Shown here in pieces: positions 42,862 to 53,252 of a stretch of DNA of 64,000 nt; the first letter of the stretch is position 1; each line of letters begins with the position of its first letter. The translations under genes and the position numbers were made by a program. This DNA comes from Lacticaseibacillus kribbianus. Lineage in GTDB: Bacteria; Bacillota; Bacilli; Lactobacillales; Lactobacillaceae. The stretch covers positions 992,001-1,056,000 of the forward strand of contig NZ_JAIPUL010000001.1 of assembly GCF_020180945.1 (NCBI RefSeq), read 5' to 3'. The notes under the pieces were generated by a model that saw only the letters and a list, made by a program, of their open reading frames with translations, was not told the origin of the DNA and did not search any database.

Positions 42862-43507
42862 TGCGCTGAACCTTCAGGAACCCGGCGATGTCGCGCACCC
42901 GTCCCGCCTGCGCCTTGTAGCCCTTGGGGTCGAGCTTTTCGGCCGCCTCAAGCCACCGGCTGCCGTCGCGCCCCGCGCCGCTTTCGGCCATGCCGTACGT
43001 GAAAAGCACCTTGGCGTCTTGCACCTTGCGAAACGGCTTCAACAGCGCCGCAGCCTGCTCGAACACGCCGAGCCCCAGCAGCAGCTCGGCGGCAAGCTCC
43101 GCCGCGTCCAGCCGCGTCAGGTCCGCCTCGTGGGCGGTCAGCGCAAAGGCCAACGCGCGCGCCGGCTGGTTCAGCTGCTGGTAGCTAAGCGCCAGCATGT
43201 ACTGCGCGTCGGCGGCCAAAGCACCCTGGGTCAGCTGCTGGAAGTAGCGCACCGCAAGCGCAAAGTTCTCCTGGGCGTACGCCAGAAGCCCTGCGTCGTA
43301 GGTCAGCTCCACGTCGCCGGGAAACAGGCCCAGCGCCTTGAGCAATAGCTGGCTGGCCTCGTCGTAGGCCTTGATGCCGATCAGCATCGTCGCCAGCGTC
43401 GCGTAGCGCTTGGGGTCCGTCGGCTTGTCGTCGATGCGGCGCACCGCCTCTTGAATCGCCGCGTCGTGCTCGCCGCGGTTGAACTGCGCAATCATTTTGT
43501 CTGCCAT
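42854..43507 (-). CDS. Tetratricopeptide repeat protein
   Basis: A 217-residue soluble protein built from helix pairs of TPR type (ADKMIAQFNRGEHDAAIQEA, YATLATMLIGIKAYDEASQL, LTYDAGLLAYAQENFALAVR, AQYMLALSYQQLNQPARALA). No enzyme motif is present. ATG 43507 with AGGAGG upstream is the true start; the frame stays open far upstream only because of GC-rich sequence opposite the phosphatase gene. A TPR gene next to recD2 and mnmA is common in lactobacilli. It overlaps recD2 by eight bases. Confidence 0.85.
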   Translation of the reverse strand: MADKMIAQFNRGEHDAAIQEAVRRIDDKPTDPKRYATLATMLIGIKAYDEASQLLLKALGLFPGDVELTYDAGLLAYAQENFALAVRYFQQLTQGALAADAQYMLALSYQQLNQPARALAFALTAHEADLTRLDAAELAAELLLGLGVFEQAAALLKPFRKVQDAKVLFTYGMAESGAGRDGSRWLEAAEKLDPKGYKAQAGRVRDIAGFLKVQRND

Positions 43508-43515
43508 GGTGCCTC

Positions 43516-44178
43516 CTAAATCGTGTCGGTCGGGTCGGGCCGCTTGGTCAAAAAATCCGTGTCGTTCCAGCGAATCAGGCTGAACGGCAGCGTCGGCCCC
43601 GCCGCCTCGAGAATGGTGACGCTGGAGTTGGTCAGCCCGCCGCGCTTTCGCATGTCGGCCAGGGGCGTGCCGAGCAGGCTTTGGATCAGCGCCACCAGGG
43701 CCGCGCCGTGGCTGACGAACAGCAGGTTGGCGTTGCCTGAGCGGTCCGCCGCCACAGCGTCCAGCACCACCGGCTGCATCCGCGCGATCAGCGCCTGGAA
43801 GCTCTCGCCCTGAATGGCGGTGGGGTCGTAGTCGGCCGGCGCGTGGCGAAAGGCGTACAGCTCCTGGGGGTAGCGCTTGTGCACCTCGGTGAAGGCCATG
43901 CCCTCCATCTTGCCCAGGTCGAACTCGCGCATCCCCACCGTGGTGGTGACCGGAATCGCCTGGCCGAGGTCTGCAATCAGCACCCGTGCGGTTTCCTGTG
44001 CCCGCGGCAGCGGACTGACGTAGGCGTGGGCGAACGCCACCCCCGCCAGCGCACCGGCCAGCTGGTGAATCTGCTCGTAGCTCTCGGGCAAAAGCGGCGA
44101 ATCGCCGTTGGCCCCCTGGTAGCGCCCCGCCAAGTTCCATTCCGTCTTCCCGTGTCGCACAAAGTATAACCGCGTCAA
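43516..44178 (-). CDS. Histidine phosphatase family protein (phosphoglycerate-mutase-like)
   Basis: A 220-residue single-domain histidine phosphatase. Motifs: LYFVRHGKTEWN (phospho-His), YVSPLPRAQETA, MREFDLGKMEG (catalytic Glu) and FVSHGAALVAL (second His). It is more likely a general phosphatase (GpmB/PhoE-like) than a glycolytic mutase. The start is TTG 44178 preceded by GGGGGTC; no ATG opens the conserved N-terminus. It lies eight bases upstream of the TPR gene. The 172-base gap before it shows no gene and no clear promoter. Confidence 0.87.
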   Translation of the reverse strand: MTRLYFVRHGKTEWNLAGRYQGANGDSPLLPESYEQIHQLAGALAGVAFAHAYVSPLPRAQETARVLIADLGQAIPVTTTVGMREFDLGKMEGMAFTEVHKRYPQELYAFRHAPADYDPTAIQGESFQALIARMQPVVLDAVAADRSGNANLLFVSHGAALVALIQSLLGTPLADMRKRGGLTNSSVTILEAAGPTLPFSLIRWNDTDFLTKRPDPTDTI

Positions 44179-44350
44179 GCCGTGACCCCCTTATCGATAA
44201 CCTTAATTATCGCGATTTCGGGGGCGGATTTCAAGGGCTCCCGGGAAAGCACGGCCACCGCAGGCAAAGGCAAGCGGTGATTGGCCTCGCACGTCGATCA
44301 AAACGGCGCGTAGGCGGCCAACTGCGCCGGCTCCCCGGCCGCGGGTGCGG

Positions 44351-44851
44351 TCAGGCGCGGACCAGCCGGCCGGCCACCACGCGCTCGCCCTCGAGCGTCA
44401 GCAGCGCCGCCTTGCGCTCCAGCCCGCCGGCGTACCCGGTCAGCGCCCCGTCGGTCGCGACCACGCGGTGGCAGGGCACGAACAGCGACAGCGGGTTGTG
44501 CCCCACCGCGCCGCCGATCGCCCGGGCCCCGCCGCCGACCGCCTGCGCAAGGTCGCGGTAGGTCGCCGTCTCCCCGTAAGGAATCGCGGTCAAAGCCGTC
44601 CACACCGCCTGGCGGTACGGCGTGCCGGCGGCGTGCAGCGGCACGTCGACTGCGGGGCGCGCCCCGGCGAAGTAGGCGTCGAGCCACGCCGCGGCCCGGC
44701 GCAGGATCGGCGTCGCCGCCACCGTCGCTTGGTCCAGATCGACCCCGGCGCCGAAGTACGCCTGCCCGGCAAACCAGGCGCCGCACAGCCCCACCTCATC
44801 CGCCGCCAGCGTCATCGTGCCCAGCGGCGTTGTCCAATCTAGCTTGTTCAT
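44351..44851 (-). CDS. ogt: Methylated-DNA-protein-cysteine methyltransferase
   Basis: A 166-residue O6-alkylguanine-DNA alkyltransferase that transfers the alkyl group from damaged guanine to its own Cys. The active site LFVPCHRVVATDG, the preceding AVGHNPLS (Asn of the helix-turn-helix), the Tyr-flipping region IPYGETATYRDLA and the C-terminal LTGYAGGLERKAALL are intact. It has no AraC-type regulatory domain, so it is Ogt-like rather than Ada-like. Confidence 0.95.
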   Translation of the reverse strand: MNKLDWTTPLGTMTLAADEVGLCGAWFAGQAYFGAGVDLDQATVAATPILRRAAAWLDAYFAGARPAVDVPLHAAGTPYRQAVWTALTAIPYGETATYRDLAQAVGGGARAIGGAVGHNPLSLFVPCHRVVATDGALTGYAGGLERKAALLTLEGERVVAGRLVRA

Positions 44852-44949
44852 CTATTTCACCCTCCGTACGTATGTTTGCCACCATTATACCAGAGTGGCG
44901 GGCCGGCGGCGACCGGGGTTCCGGGGCCACGGCCCCCGTCTGAAGGCCA

Positions 44950-44985
44950 AAAGCGGGCTGACCGCAAAACCGGTCAACCCGCAGA
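44950..44985 (-). terminator. Rho-independent terminator of mnmA
   Basis: On the minus strand GCGGGTTGACCG pairs with CGGTCAGCCCGC around GTTTTG, followed by TTTT. Confidence 0.88.
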
Positions 44986-44999
44986 TTGTCGCTGTGAAG

Positions 45000-46226
<1,227 letters not shown>

Positions 46227-46261
46227 TTAGCAAGTGGTGCGCCGGCGAACCCGGGGCACAA

Positions 46262-46296
46262 AAATGGCCCGCAGGCGCTGAGGCGCCCCGGGCCGT
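46262..46296 (-). terminator. Rho-independent terminator after the DUF1831 gene
   Basis: On the minus strand GGCCCGGGGCGCC and GCGCCTGCGGGCC form a near-perfect stem around TCA, followed by ATTTTT. Confidence 0.9.
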
Positions 46297-46306
46297 GATC
46301 GGTGCG

Positions 46307-46648
46307 CTAGGCCTCCTCGAGGACGTCGCGCTCAATCAGGTTTTCAATCAGGTAGTGGTACTGCTCCACGTTGTCCGCGGTGCGGTCGTCCTTGAAGATG
46401 TTCAGCGCCTTGAGCCCGTTGCCGGTGGTGACGCCCATCTGAAAGGCGGTCAGGTCCTTTTTGACCGTGACCTTCAGCTTGTTGGCCGCGGTGAACGGCG
46501 AGTTGGGATCCAGGCTGCGCTCCAGCTGGAAGTTGCCGTTCTTGGTCTGAACGAATCCCAGGTCCATCAAGGTGTAGCGCTTGATGCCGGCCCCGATCTT
46601 GTAGGTCTTGGGATCGCCAAGAGCGGATCCCGTGCTTGCTAATGCCAT
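46307..46648 (-). CDS. DUF1831 family protein
   Basis: A 113-residue protein of the DUF1831 family, small soluble proteins found mostly in lactobacilli; function unknown. Recognisable stretches are YKIGAGIKRYTLMDLGF, GNFQLERSLDPNSPF and a C-terminal VEQYHYLIENLIER. Members are regularly found just downstream of a cysteine desulfurase and near mnmA, as here, so a role linked to sulfur transfer or cysteine metabolism is likely but inferred from context only. Confidence 0.85.
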   Translation of the reverse strand: MALASTGSALGDPKTYKIGAGIKRYTLMDLGFVQTKNGNFQLERSLDPNSPFTAANKLKVTVKKDLTAFQMGVTTGNGLKALNIFKDDRTADNVEQYHYLIENLIERDVLEEA

Positions 46649-46708
46649 GTTCTCTCCCCCTAACTGCTTTCTTCCATTCTACCATTGCTTGGCGGTGGCG
46701 CAAAGCGC

Positions 46709-47869
46709 TTACTTGGCCGCCTTGGCGCGCAGGCGCGTGACAATCTTGATCAGCGCCTGGATGAACTGCGCGATGTCCATGGTGGTGGTCGCCTTGCCGA
46801 AGGACACGCGAATCGACTCGGCGATCCGCGGGCTGTCGGCCCCGTACATCGCGGTCAACACGTGCGAGGGCTCGAGGCTGCCGGCGGTGCAGGCCGACCC
46901 GCCGGAGACGGCGAACCCGGCAAGGTCTAGGTTGGTCTGCAGCGCGTAGGTCGACACGCCCGGAAACCAGAGGTTGAACACGTGGTTCAAAGCCCCCGCC
47001 TCCACCGTGCCGTTGACGACAAAGTCGACACCTGCACCCCGCAGCGAATCCTGAATCTGCTGCTTGAAGCCGAGGTACTTGGCCTGGCGATCGGCCTTCT
47101 CCTGCGGCGTGATCAGCTTGACCGCCGCCGCGAAGCCGGCCACCGCCGCGACGTTCTCGGTGCCCGCCCGGCGCTTCGACTCCTGCTCACCGCCGCGCAA
47201 AAGCGGCGGGAAGTTGACGCCGGCGCGCCGGTACAGGAAACCGATGCCCTTGGGCCCGTTGATCTTGTGCGCCGACACGGAGAGCAGGTCGACGCCAAGC
47301 GCATCCACGTCGAGGTCAAGCAGCCCGTAAGCCTGCGTTGCATCGGTGTGGAAAACCGCCTGGTGGTCGGCCAGCCGATGCCCGATGGCCTGAATCGGCA
47401 TCACGCTGCCGACCTCGTTGTTGCCGGTCATCACCGACACCAGAATCGTGCGGTCGTCAAGCGCGGCATCGAAGTCCGCGAGGCTGATGTGCCCCGCCTC
47501 ATCCACCGGCAGGTAGGTGACGTCGTAGCCCTCTTTTTCCAGCTGCGCCAGCGGCTTCAAGACGCTGGGGTGCTCGATGGCGGTCGTGATGATGTGGTTG
47601 CCCTTGTCCCGGTTGGCGTGGGCAACCTCGGTGATGGCGGTGTTGTTGGCCTCGGTGGCGCCGCTGGTGATCTGAATGTTTTCGGGCCGCGCATTGATGC
47701 TGGCCGCCAGCACCTGGCGGGACGCGTCCATCACGGTGTGCGCCTGCCGTCCGAACCAGTGCGTGGAGCTGGGGTTGCCGAAGTCCTGTTCCATCTGTTC
47801 CGTCATCGCCGCGATGACCGGCTTGGCCATCGGCGTCGTGGCGGCATTGTCGAGGTAAATGTGAGCCAT
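46709..47869 (-). CDS. Cysteine desulfurase
   Basis: A 386-residue class V PLP enzyme (IscS/NifS type) that takes sulfur from cysteine as an enzyme persulfide. The PLP lysine is K201 in SVSAHKINGPKGIG; the N-terminus MAHIYLDNAATTPM and the catalytic-Cys loop SGGSACTAGSLEPSHVL are intact. With MnmA encoded 600 bases downstream, tRNA 2-thiolation is the probable main use of the sulfur; supply to Fe-S assembly is possible. GGCAC-type upstream sequence rather than a perfect AGGAGG precedes the start. Confidence 0.94.
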   Translation of the reverse strand: MAHIYLDNAATTPMAKPVIAAMTEQMEQDFGNPSSTHWFGRQAHTVMDASRQVLAASINARPENIQITSGATEANNTAITEVAHANRDKGNHIITTAIEHPSVLKPLAQLEKEGYDVTYLPVDEAGHISLADFDAALDDRTILVSVMTGNNEVGSVMPIQAIGHRLADHQAVFHTDATQAYGLLDLDVDALGVDLLSVSAHKINGPKGIGFLYRRAGVNFPPLLRGGEQESKRRAGTENVAAVAGFAAAVKLITPQEKADRQAKYLGFKQQIQDSLRGAGVDFVVNGTVEAGALNHVFNLWFPGVSTYALQTNLDLAGFAVSGGSACTAGSLEPSHVLTAMYGADSPRIAESIRVSFGKATTTMDIAQFIQALIKIVTRLRAKAAK

Positions 47870-47908
47870 GTTGTGCCTTCTTTGCGGATAAATGTGGTGC
47901 CGGTCGGC

Positions 47909-48604
47909 TTACGCGGCCAGCTGGTGAATGTAGGCCAGAAGCATCGCGGCGCTTTGCTTGCCGGCCTCGATGATGAAGTCATCGAAGTTGACGCTGGCCT
48001 CCTCGTTGCCGCCGTCGCTCATCGCGCGGATCACGACGAACGGCACGTGGAACTGGGTGGCGACCTGACCGATCGCCGCGCCCTCCATCTCGGAGGCCAG
48101 GGCATCCGGGTAGATGCCGTGGATGCGCTGAATGGAAGCCGTGCTGTTGATGAACTGGTCGCCGGAGACGATCAGGCCGACGTGCGTGGTCAGGTCAACG
48201 GTGGTCGCCGCCTTGGCGATGGCGTCGACCAGGTCCGGGTCGGTCGCAAACTTCTGCGGCTGGTCCGGCAGCTGCCCCGGCAGGTAGCCGAAGGCGGTGG
48301 AGTCGACGTCGTGGTAGGCCACGGCGCTGGCGATCACGACGTCGCCGATGTGCAGGCCTTCGCCGATGCCACCGGCGGATCCGGTGTTGATCACGACGTC
48401 CGGCTGGTACTGGTTGATCAAGACCGCGGTGGTCATCGCCGACTGCACCTTGCCGATGCCGCATTCCACCATCACCACGTCGATGCCCTCAATCGTGCCT
48501 TCGTAGTAGTGCTGGCTGGCGAATTGCCGCTCGGACTCCCCGTCAAGCTGGGCCCGCAGCGTGCGGATCTCCTCTTCCATTGCACAGATAACGCCAATCT
48601 TCAT
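47909..48604 (-). CDS. mtnN: 5'-methylthioadenosine/S-adenosylhomocysteine nucleosidase
   Basis: A 231-residue MTAN (Pfs), which splits MTA and SAH to adenine and the thio-ribose, the step before LuxS in the activated methyl cycle. Conserved residues appear in IGVICAMEEE (catalytic Glu), NTGSAGGIG, ASEMEGAAIGQVA and IRAMSDGGNEEA (catalytic Asp). Start 48604 is preceded by GGAGTCC; the frame opens nine codons earlier but without a ribosome site. It lies in a minus-strand cluster with the NUDIX and desulfurase genes. Confidence 0.96.
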   Translation of the reverse strand: MKIGVICAMEEEIRTLRAQLDGESERQFASQHYYEGTIEGIDVVMVECGIGKVQSAMTTAVLINQYQPDVVINTGSAGGIGEGLHIGDVVIASAVAYHDVDSTAFGYLPGQLPDQPQKFATDPDLVDAIAKAATTVDLTTHVGLIVSGDQFINSTASIQRIHGIYPDALASEMEGAAIGQVATQFHVPFVVIRAMSDGGNEEASVNFDDFIIEAGKQSAAMLLAYIHQLAA

Positions 48605-48686
48605 GTCTTGGACTCCATTCTTTCGGCTCATCGCCGCGTATTTACAAGCTTCTATTCTACCCTAACAATTGGTAAGCCGCAATTGC

Positions 48687-48947
48687 TCACAGCTTGAACA
48701 GGACCACCGCCACGATGATCAAAAGCACGATGACGATGCCGATTGCCCAGTTCAGCTTTTTCTTCAGGCTGTTGACCTTCGTGTAGGTCACGCTGTCGAA
48801 GCGCCCCGGAACGGGCTTTTTGCGTTTCTCCTGTTCCTTGGCGTAGTCGCGCTCGACTTGGCGGCGCTTGACGTCGCGTTCTTCGGCCTGCGACTCGGCC
48901 TTGGCCTGGGCCTCACGAAAGGCCTTTCTGGTGGGAATGTCTGACAT
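48687..48947 (-). CDS. Small tail-anchored membrane protein
   Basis: An 86-residue protein with a highly charged, coiled-coil-prone N-terminal half (EAQAKAESQAEERDVKRRQV, then RDYAKEQEKRKK) and a single C-terminal membrane helix (LNWAIGIVIVLLIIVAVVLF). Such proteins lie regularly between the NUDIX and MTAN genes in lactobacilli; the function is not known. GGAGGTAACC precedes the start, three bases after the NUDIX stop, so the two are coupled. Confidence 0.8.
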   Translation of the reverse strand: MSDIPTRKAFREAQAKAESQAEERDVKRRQVERDYAKEQEKRKKPVPGRFDSVTYTKVNSLKKKLNWAIGIVIVLLIIVAVVLFKL

Positions 48948-48950
48948 CGG

Positions 48951-49478
48951 TTACCTCCTCAGCTGCCAGTGCAGCAATCCAATCACGGTCTTGGCATCGC
49001 AGATGGTGCCGGCCTGTTGTGCGGCCAGCGCCGCCTCAAGCGTCAGCCAGGTGCCGGTCACAAACTCGCCGCGGTCTTGCGACCGCGCGGCGGCCGGTGC
49101 GTGCAGCCCGGACGCCGCAAACAGCGTGATGCTCGCGTCCGAGAAGCCCGCCGCCTGATACGTGCGGCCCAGCGGCTGCCACGTGTCCGCGGCCAGTCCA
49201 CCCTCCTCGTTCAGCTCACGCTGGGCGGCGTGTAGGGCTGACTCGCCCGGCTCGATGCGCCCGGCCGGCAGCTCCAGCGTCTCCTGGCCAAGCGGCGTAT
49301 GCCACTGCCGCACGAACAGCACGCGGCCGTCCGCGCGCCGGGCGAGGACGCCGGCCGCGCCGTTGGTGTGCACCACCTCCCGATAACCGGTGGTGCCATC
49401 TTGAAGGCGCACGGTCAGGCGGTTCAGCTCCAGAATGCGCCCGGTGTACAGGCGCTCACTTGCAACAATTTTTTCCAT
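48951..49478 (-). CDS. NUDIX hydrolase, ADP-ribose pyrophosphatase type
   Basis: A 175-residue NUDIX protein. The box reads GRIEPGESALHAAQRELNEEGG, with the REL-EE metal ligands complete. The preceding VLFVRQWHTPLGQETLELPA is typical of the ADP-ribose pyrophosphatase (NudF) group, which clears ADP-ribose to AMP and ribose-5-phosphate. Start 49478 (MEKIVASERLYTGRI) is the family start with GAGGT upstream. It heads the minus-strand cluster running to DUF1831. Confidence 0.9.
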   Translation of the reverse strand: MEKIVASERLYTGRILELNRLTVRLQDGTTGYREVVHTNGAAGVLARRADGRVLFVRQWHTPLGQETLELPAGRIEPGESALHAAQRELNEEGGLAADTWQPLGRTYQAAGFSDASITLFAASGLHAPAAARSQDRGEFVTGTWLTLEAALAAQQAGTICDAKTVIGLLHWQLRR

Positions 49479-49494
49479 CACATACCTCACCAGT

Positions 49495-49523
49495 ATCTTA
49501 CCAATCTCTCGGGGATTCGCCAA
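49495..49523 (-). promoter_or_regulatory. Candidate promoter of the NUDIX gene cluster
   Basis: On the minus strand TTGGCG (49523-49518), 17-bp spacer, TAAGAT (49500-49495) with an extended -10 TGG. The predicted transcript start is only about ten bases before the ATG, so the leader would be very short. Confidence 0.5.
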
Positions 49524-49624
49524 CGGCTTAACCAAATCTAAAAGAAAGTCAATCCTAGGGCCGATATTCCACCCCGTATTCTATGGTAAACTGAAGGCAC
49601 GATAACAATTCAGGAAGTGAGCCC

Positions 49625-50359
49625 GTGAGAAAAAAAGATAAGCAGATTCGCTGGTGGCGCGTCGGGGTCTGGACCCTCGGCGGCCTCGCCATCGGCCTGT
49701 TCAGCACCCAGGTCTGGCTGGCCGTGTTCGTGGCGCTGGTCTTCGGCTTCGCCCGGCTGATCGGCGAGCTGAGCCGCCCGCGCCCGGCCGCCCCGACCGT
49801 CGCGCCGCCTCTGACCGACCGCATGGCGGCGCACTACGCCGAGTCCGGGCTGAGCGAAAGCGAGATCGACCTGTTCCGCGAGACCATGGATCAGGTCGCC
49901 GCCCAGATTCGCCAGTTCGAGACCATCGAAAACCGCGTGCCCAAGCTCAAGAGCGTGGCACTCAACCACGACCTCGACAACGTGATGCACGCCTACTTCA
50001 AGGCCGTGGTCAAAACGCCCAAGCAGCTGGCCTCGGCGGGCCACTTCGTCTACGAGCAGCTGCCGAACCTGGTCAACATCGCGCAGAAGTACGAGGAGAT
50101 CAGCCACCACGAGGTCAAGACCCAAGACACCTACGACGTGCTGACCACCGCGGCCAACGCGCTGGGTGACCTCGCCGAGGCGATCAAGACCGACTACGCC
50201 GCCTTCGTCGAAAACGACCTGGACGACCTTGAGGCGTCCGTGGCCCTCGCCAAAAAGCAGATGCAGGAGCGCCCGCGCCTGAGTGAATCGACCACCCTGC
50301 CCGGCCACGAGCTGGACCTGAGCGCCGTCAAGGAAGAAATGGAGAAAACACATGAGTGA
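49625..50359 (+). CDS. XpaC-like protein (5-bromo-4-chloroindolyl phosphate hydrolysis family)
   Basis: A 244-residue membrane-attached protein of the XpaC family. After a basic start, two close membrane helices (about 8-48; [32 protein letters not shown]) are followed by a helical cytoplasmic domain. The family name comes from a Bacillus phenotype, and the biochemical role is not known. The start is GTG 49625 with AGGAAGTGAG upstream. It overlaps telA by eight bases; the xpaC-telA pair is conserved in Firmicutes. Confidence 0.87.
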   Translation: MRKKDKQIRWWRVGVWTLGGLAIGLFSTQVWLAVFVALVFGFARLIGELSRPRPAAPTVAPPLTDRMAAHYAESGLSESEIDLFRETMDQVAAQIRQFETIENRVPKLKSVALNHDLDNVMHAYFKAVVKTPKQLASAGHFVYEQLPNLVNIAQKYEEISHHEVKTQDTYDVLTTAANALGDLAEAIKTDYAAFVENDLDDLEASVALAKKQMQERPRLSESTTLPGHELDLSAVKEEMEKTHE

Positions 50360-51536
50360 AGAACAGCAGTCAACCGATACCCAAAGCCTGGTCAATGACC
50401 TGTTGAGCCAGCCCTTTTCCGCCACGACCAACGCCCCGGCCGAACAGCCCAAGGAGCAGGCGGCCGCCGCGCCGACCCTGAGCCCCGAGCAGGAGGCGCA
50501 GGCCAAGGAGCTGGCCAAGCAGCTGGACGTCAAGAGCCAAGACGCCGTGCTCAGCTACGGCGCCGCGGCCCAAAAGCAGCTCGGCAATTTCTCTCAGACC
50601 ATGCTGGACCAGGTGCAAAGCCAGGATACCGGGGCCGTCGGCGATGCCCTGTCCAGCCTGATGGCGCGGCTGAACGAGGCCAACCCGGACGAGCTGCGCG
50701 CCGAAAACAGCAACATTTTCAAGAAGATGTTCGGTAAGGTGCGCCGCTCCATCTTCGAGATCACGGCTAAGTACCAGAAGATCGGCGCCCAGATCGACGC
50801 GATCGCCAGCCGGCTCGAAAAGGAGCAGCAGGGCCTCTTGACCGACAACAAGATGCTCGAGGAGCTGTACGGCCAAAACAAGGCGTACTTCGACGCGCTG
50901 AACATCTACATTGCCGCGGCCAAGATGAAGCTTCAAGAGCTTGAGACCACCACCATCCCCGAAGCCCTCAAGGCGGCCCAGGAATCCGGCGACCAGATGA
51001 AGGTCCAGGAGGTCAACGACCTCAAGCAGTTCCAGGCCCGGCTTGAAAAGCGCGCGTACGACCTGCAGCTGGCCCGCCAGATCACCCTGCAGCAGGCCCC
51101 GCAGATCCGCCTGATTCAAAACACGAACCAGGCACTGGCCGAAAAGATTCAGGCCAGTGTCAACACCGCGATTCCGCTGTGGAAGAACCAGGTCGCCATC
51201 GCCCTGACCCTGCTGCGCCAAAAGGACGCGGTCACCGCCCAGCGCCAGGTCTCTGAGACCACCAACGACCTGCTGAAGAAGAACGCCGCGATGCTCAAGA
51301 TCTCCGCGGTCGAAACCGCCAAGGAGAACGAACGCGGCGTCGTCGACATCGAGACCTTGACCCAGACCCAAAACGACCTGGTCGACACGCTCAAGCAGAC
51401 CCTGCAGATTCAGCAGGACGGCCGCGCCAAGCGCAAGGCCGCCGAGGCCGAGCTGGCCAACATGGAAAACGACCTGAAGAATCACCTGCTGGACTACACC
51501 TCCGGCCGCATGAACGGCGGCAACCCGCAGGCCTAG
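50352..51536 (+). CDS. Toxic anion resistance protein, TelA family
   Basis: A 394-residue, largely helical cytoplasmic protein of the TelA/YceH family, linked in various bacteria to tellurite, nisin or cell-envelope stress resistance. There is an N-terminal low-complexity segment, then long helices with [20 protein letters not shown], the family-typical [18 protein letters not shown] and [21 protein letters not shown]. The mechanism is unknown. It is coupled to the xpaC-like gene and ends in a strong terminator. Confidence 0.92.
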   Translation: MSEEQQSTDTQSLVNDLLSQPFSATTNAPAEQPKEQAAAAPTLSPEQEAQAKELAKQLDVKSQDAVLSYGAAAQKQLGNFSQTMLDQVQSQDTGAVGDALSSLMARLNEANPDELRAENSNIFKKMFGKVRRSIFEITAKYQKIGAQIDAIASRLEKEQQGLLTDNKMLEELYGQNKAYFDALNIYIAAAKMKLQELETTTIPEALKAAQESGDQMKVQEVNDLKQFQARLEKRAYDLQLARQITLQQAPQIRLIQNTNQALAEKIQASVNTAIPLWKNQVAIALTLLRQKDAVTAQRQVSETTNDLLKKNAAMLKISAVETAKENERGVVDIETLTQTQNDLVDTLKQTLQIQQDGRAKRKAAEAELANMENDLKNHLLDYTSGRMNGGNPQA

Positions 51537-51556
51537 CCCCCTCCCTCTCACCGCAG

Positions 51557-51605
51557 TCAAAAGCGCCAGTGTTCCCGCCATTTGGTGGGAACACTGGCGC
51601 TTTGC
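51557..51605. terminator. Bidirectional terminator between telA and the MFS gene
   Basis: AAAGCGCCAGTGTTCCC pairs with GGGAACACTGGCGCTTT around GCCATTTGGT, a 17-bp perfect stem with A and T tracts on its sides. Confidence 0.9.
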
Positions 51606-51646
51606 TATCCGCATACAATACAGTGGCGGCGACCATCGCGCAGGCC

Positions 51647-53074
51647 TCAGCCCTGCTTCTGCTGCCGCATCCGGTACGCCGTCAGGCCGACTGCGACCAG
51701 GCAGATCACCGCGGCAACGGCGAAGGCGACGTGCATCCCGACGATGAAGTAGTCCGGGTGCGCCGGCAGGTAAGTGGTCACCTTGCGCCCGGCGGTGTGG
51801 CTCATCGCGGAGAAGAGCACCGTGGTGGCCGTCGAGATGCCGACCACCATGCCGAGGTTGCGGGCCAGCGCGTTCAGCCCCCCGGCGATGCCGAGGTCCT
51901 GCGCGTCAACCGCGCTCATCACCACTGTGTTGTTCGGCGACTGGAACGAGCCGTTGCCAAGTCCCATCACGCCGATCAAAAGCAGCACCCAGGCCAGCGA
52001 CGTCGAGAGGTTCAAGAAGGCGTAGCCGAGCTGGCTGACGAGGATGATGACCAGCCCCACCAGCGTGATGGTGTACGGGCCGATCTTGTCTGAAAGGGAG
52101 CCTGCCAGCGGCGCGACCACCACCTGCACGATGGGAAAAATCATCAGGATGTACCCGGCCGTCGTCGCCGAGAGCCCGCGCGCGTTCTCGAGGTAAAACG
52201 GTGAGATCACGTTGAAGAAAAAGTTGGTGACGAAGATCAAGAAGCCGGCGAGCAGGCTGATGGTGAACTCCGCGTTTTGAAACAGCTTGAACGAGACCAG
52301 GGGGGCGGAGTGCCGCCGCTCGATGCGGATGAACAGCAACAGCGCGAGCACCGCGACGAGAAACAGCGTGAGCACCCGCCAGTCGCCAAAGCCCACCACC
52401 TGGCCGAGGTTGACGGCGACGAAGAACGGCACGATCAGCGCCACGAAGCTGGCAAAGCCGGCCCAGTCGATCGGCGCGTGCGACGGCGCCAGGTCACGCG
52501 GCAGCACCAGCTGCCCCATCACCATCGTCAGCAGGCCGATCGGGATGTTGATCCAGAAGATGTAGCCCCACGGCAGCTGGCCGAGGATCAGGCCGCCGAT
52601 GCCGGGCCCGGCGATCGAGCCGACCGAGACGAAGGAGCCGATCAGCCCCAGTGCCTTGCCGCGCTCGCGCAGCGGGAAGACCTCGGTGATGATGCCGTTG
52701 TTGTTGGCCATGGTCATCGACGCCCCGAGCGCCTGCACCACCCGCGCCGCCAGAAGCAGCGCGAAGCTATGGTTGAAGCCGGCGAACAGCGAACCGATGG
52801 TGAACAGCACCGTGCCGAGGCGAAACACGCGGATTTTGCCCAGTGTGTCCCCCAGCTTCCCCATCAGAAGCAGCAGGGCGCAGATCACGATCAGGTAGCT
52901 GGACACCACCCACTCGGCCTGATTCATCGGCACCCCGAGGTCTCGGGCCATGACCGGCAGGGCGATGTTGACAATGGAGCCGTCCAGGGTGGACATGATG
53001 GTGAACATTCCCACCGCCGTGATGATCCACCAGCGGTTCTTCTGGACGACCGGGTCGTTGACGTAGCTTTGCAT
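51647..53074 (-). CDS. MFS drug exporter, DHA2 (EmrB/QacA) type
   Basis: A 475-residue major facilitator with about 14 membrane helices. It carries LDGSIVNIALPVMARDLG (motif D1), the motif A-like LGDTLGKIRVFRLG after helix 2, and GPGIGGLILGQLPWGYIFWINIPIG (motif C region), typical of proton-driven multidrug exporters. The substrate cannot be told. Start 53074 has GGGAGG upstream. TATACT with TTGGCC 18 bases before it (about 53104-53133, minus strand) is a fair promoter. It is divergent from pstS. Confidence 0.9.
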   Translation of the reverse strand: MQSYVNDPVVQKNRWWIITAVGMFTIMSTLDGSIVNIALPVMARDLGVPMNQAEWVVSSYLIVICALLLLMGKLGDTLGKIRVFRLGTVLFTIGSLFAGFNHSFALLLAARVVQALGASMTMANNNGIITEVFPLRERGKALGLIGSFVSVGSIAGPGIGGLILGQLPWGYIFWINIPIGLLTMVMGQLVLPRDLAPSHAPIDWAGFASFVALIVPFFVAVNLGQVVGFGDWRVLTLFLVAVLALLLFIRIERRHSAPLVSFKLFQNAEFTISLLAGFLIFVTNFFFNVISPFYLENARGLSATTAGYILMIFPIVQVVVAPLAGSLSDKIGPYTITLVGLVIILVSQLGYAFLNLSTSLAWVLLLIGVMGLGNGSFQSPNNTVVMSAVDAQDLGIAGGLNALARNLGMVVGISTATTVLFSAMSHTAGRKVTTYLPAHPDYFIVGMHVAFAVAAVICLVAVGLTAYRMRQQKQG

Positions 53075-53150
53075 GATTGCCTCCCGCAGCTTGATTACTG
53101 ATTAGTATACGCCGATGTTTTCTGAAAGGCCAAGTGGCAGTCCTGTCATT

Positions 53151-53225
53151 CTTTACACACTTTACCGAATCGATACGCAACCGATACCCGAACCGGCCCG
53201 GATTTTTACCGGCGGCGGGTATGAT
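53151..53225 (+). promoter_or_regulatory. pstS upstream region with direct repeats, possible Pho box
   Basis: CTTTAC (53160-53165), CGATAC (53171-53176) and CGATAC (53182-53187) are spaced exactly 11 bp, the spacing of PhoP-bound repeats in Firmicutes; a further CTTTAC is at 53151. A TATGAT -10 lies at 53220-53225 with no good -35, as expected for an activator-dependent promoter. The match to the PhoP consensus TTNACA is only partial. Confidence 0.45.
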
Positions 53226-53252
53226 AAGCCTATCCTAACTAATGGGGGAAAG

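Noticed and set aside
43508-44140. N-terminal extension of the TPR protein by about 210 codons
   Set aside because: The extension is out-of-frame sequence of the histidine phosphatase gene; a strong ribosome site precedes ATG 43507.
44179-44350. tRNA gene or small RNA in the gap between the phosphatase gene and ogt
   Set aside because: No cloverleaf, no T-loop sequence and no promoter-terminator pair could be made out.
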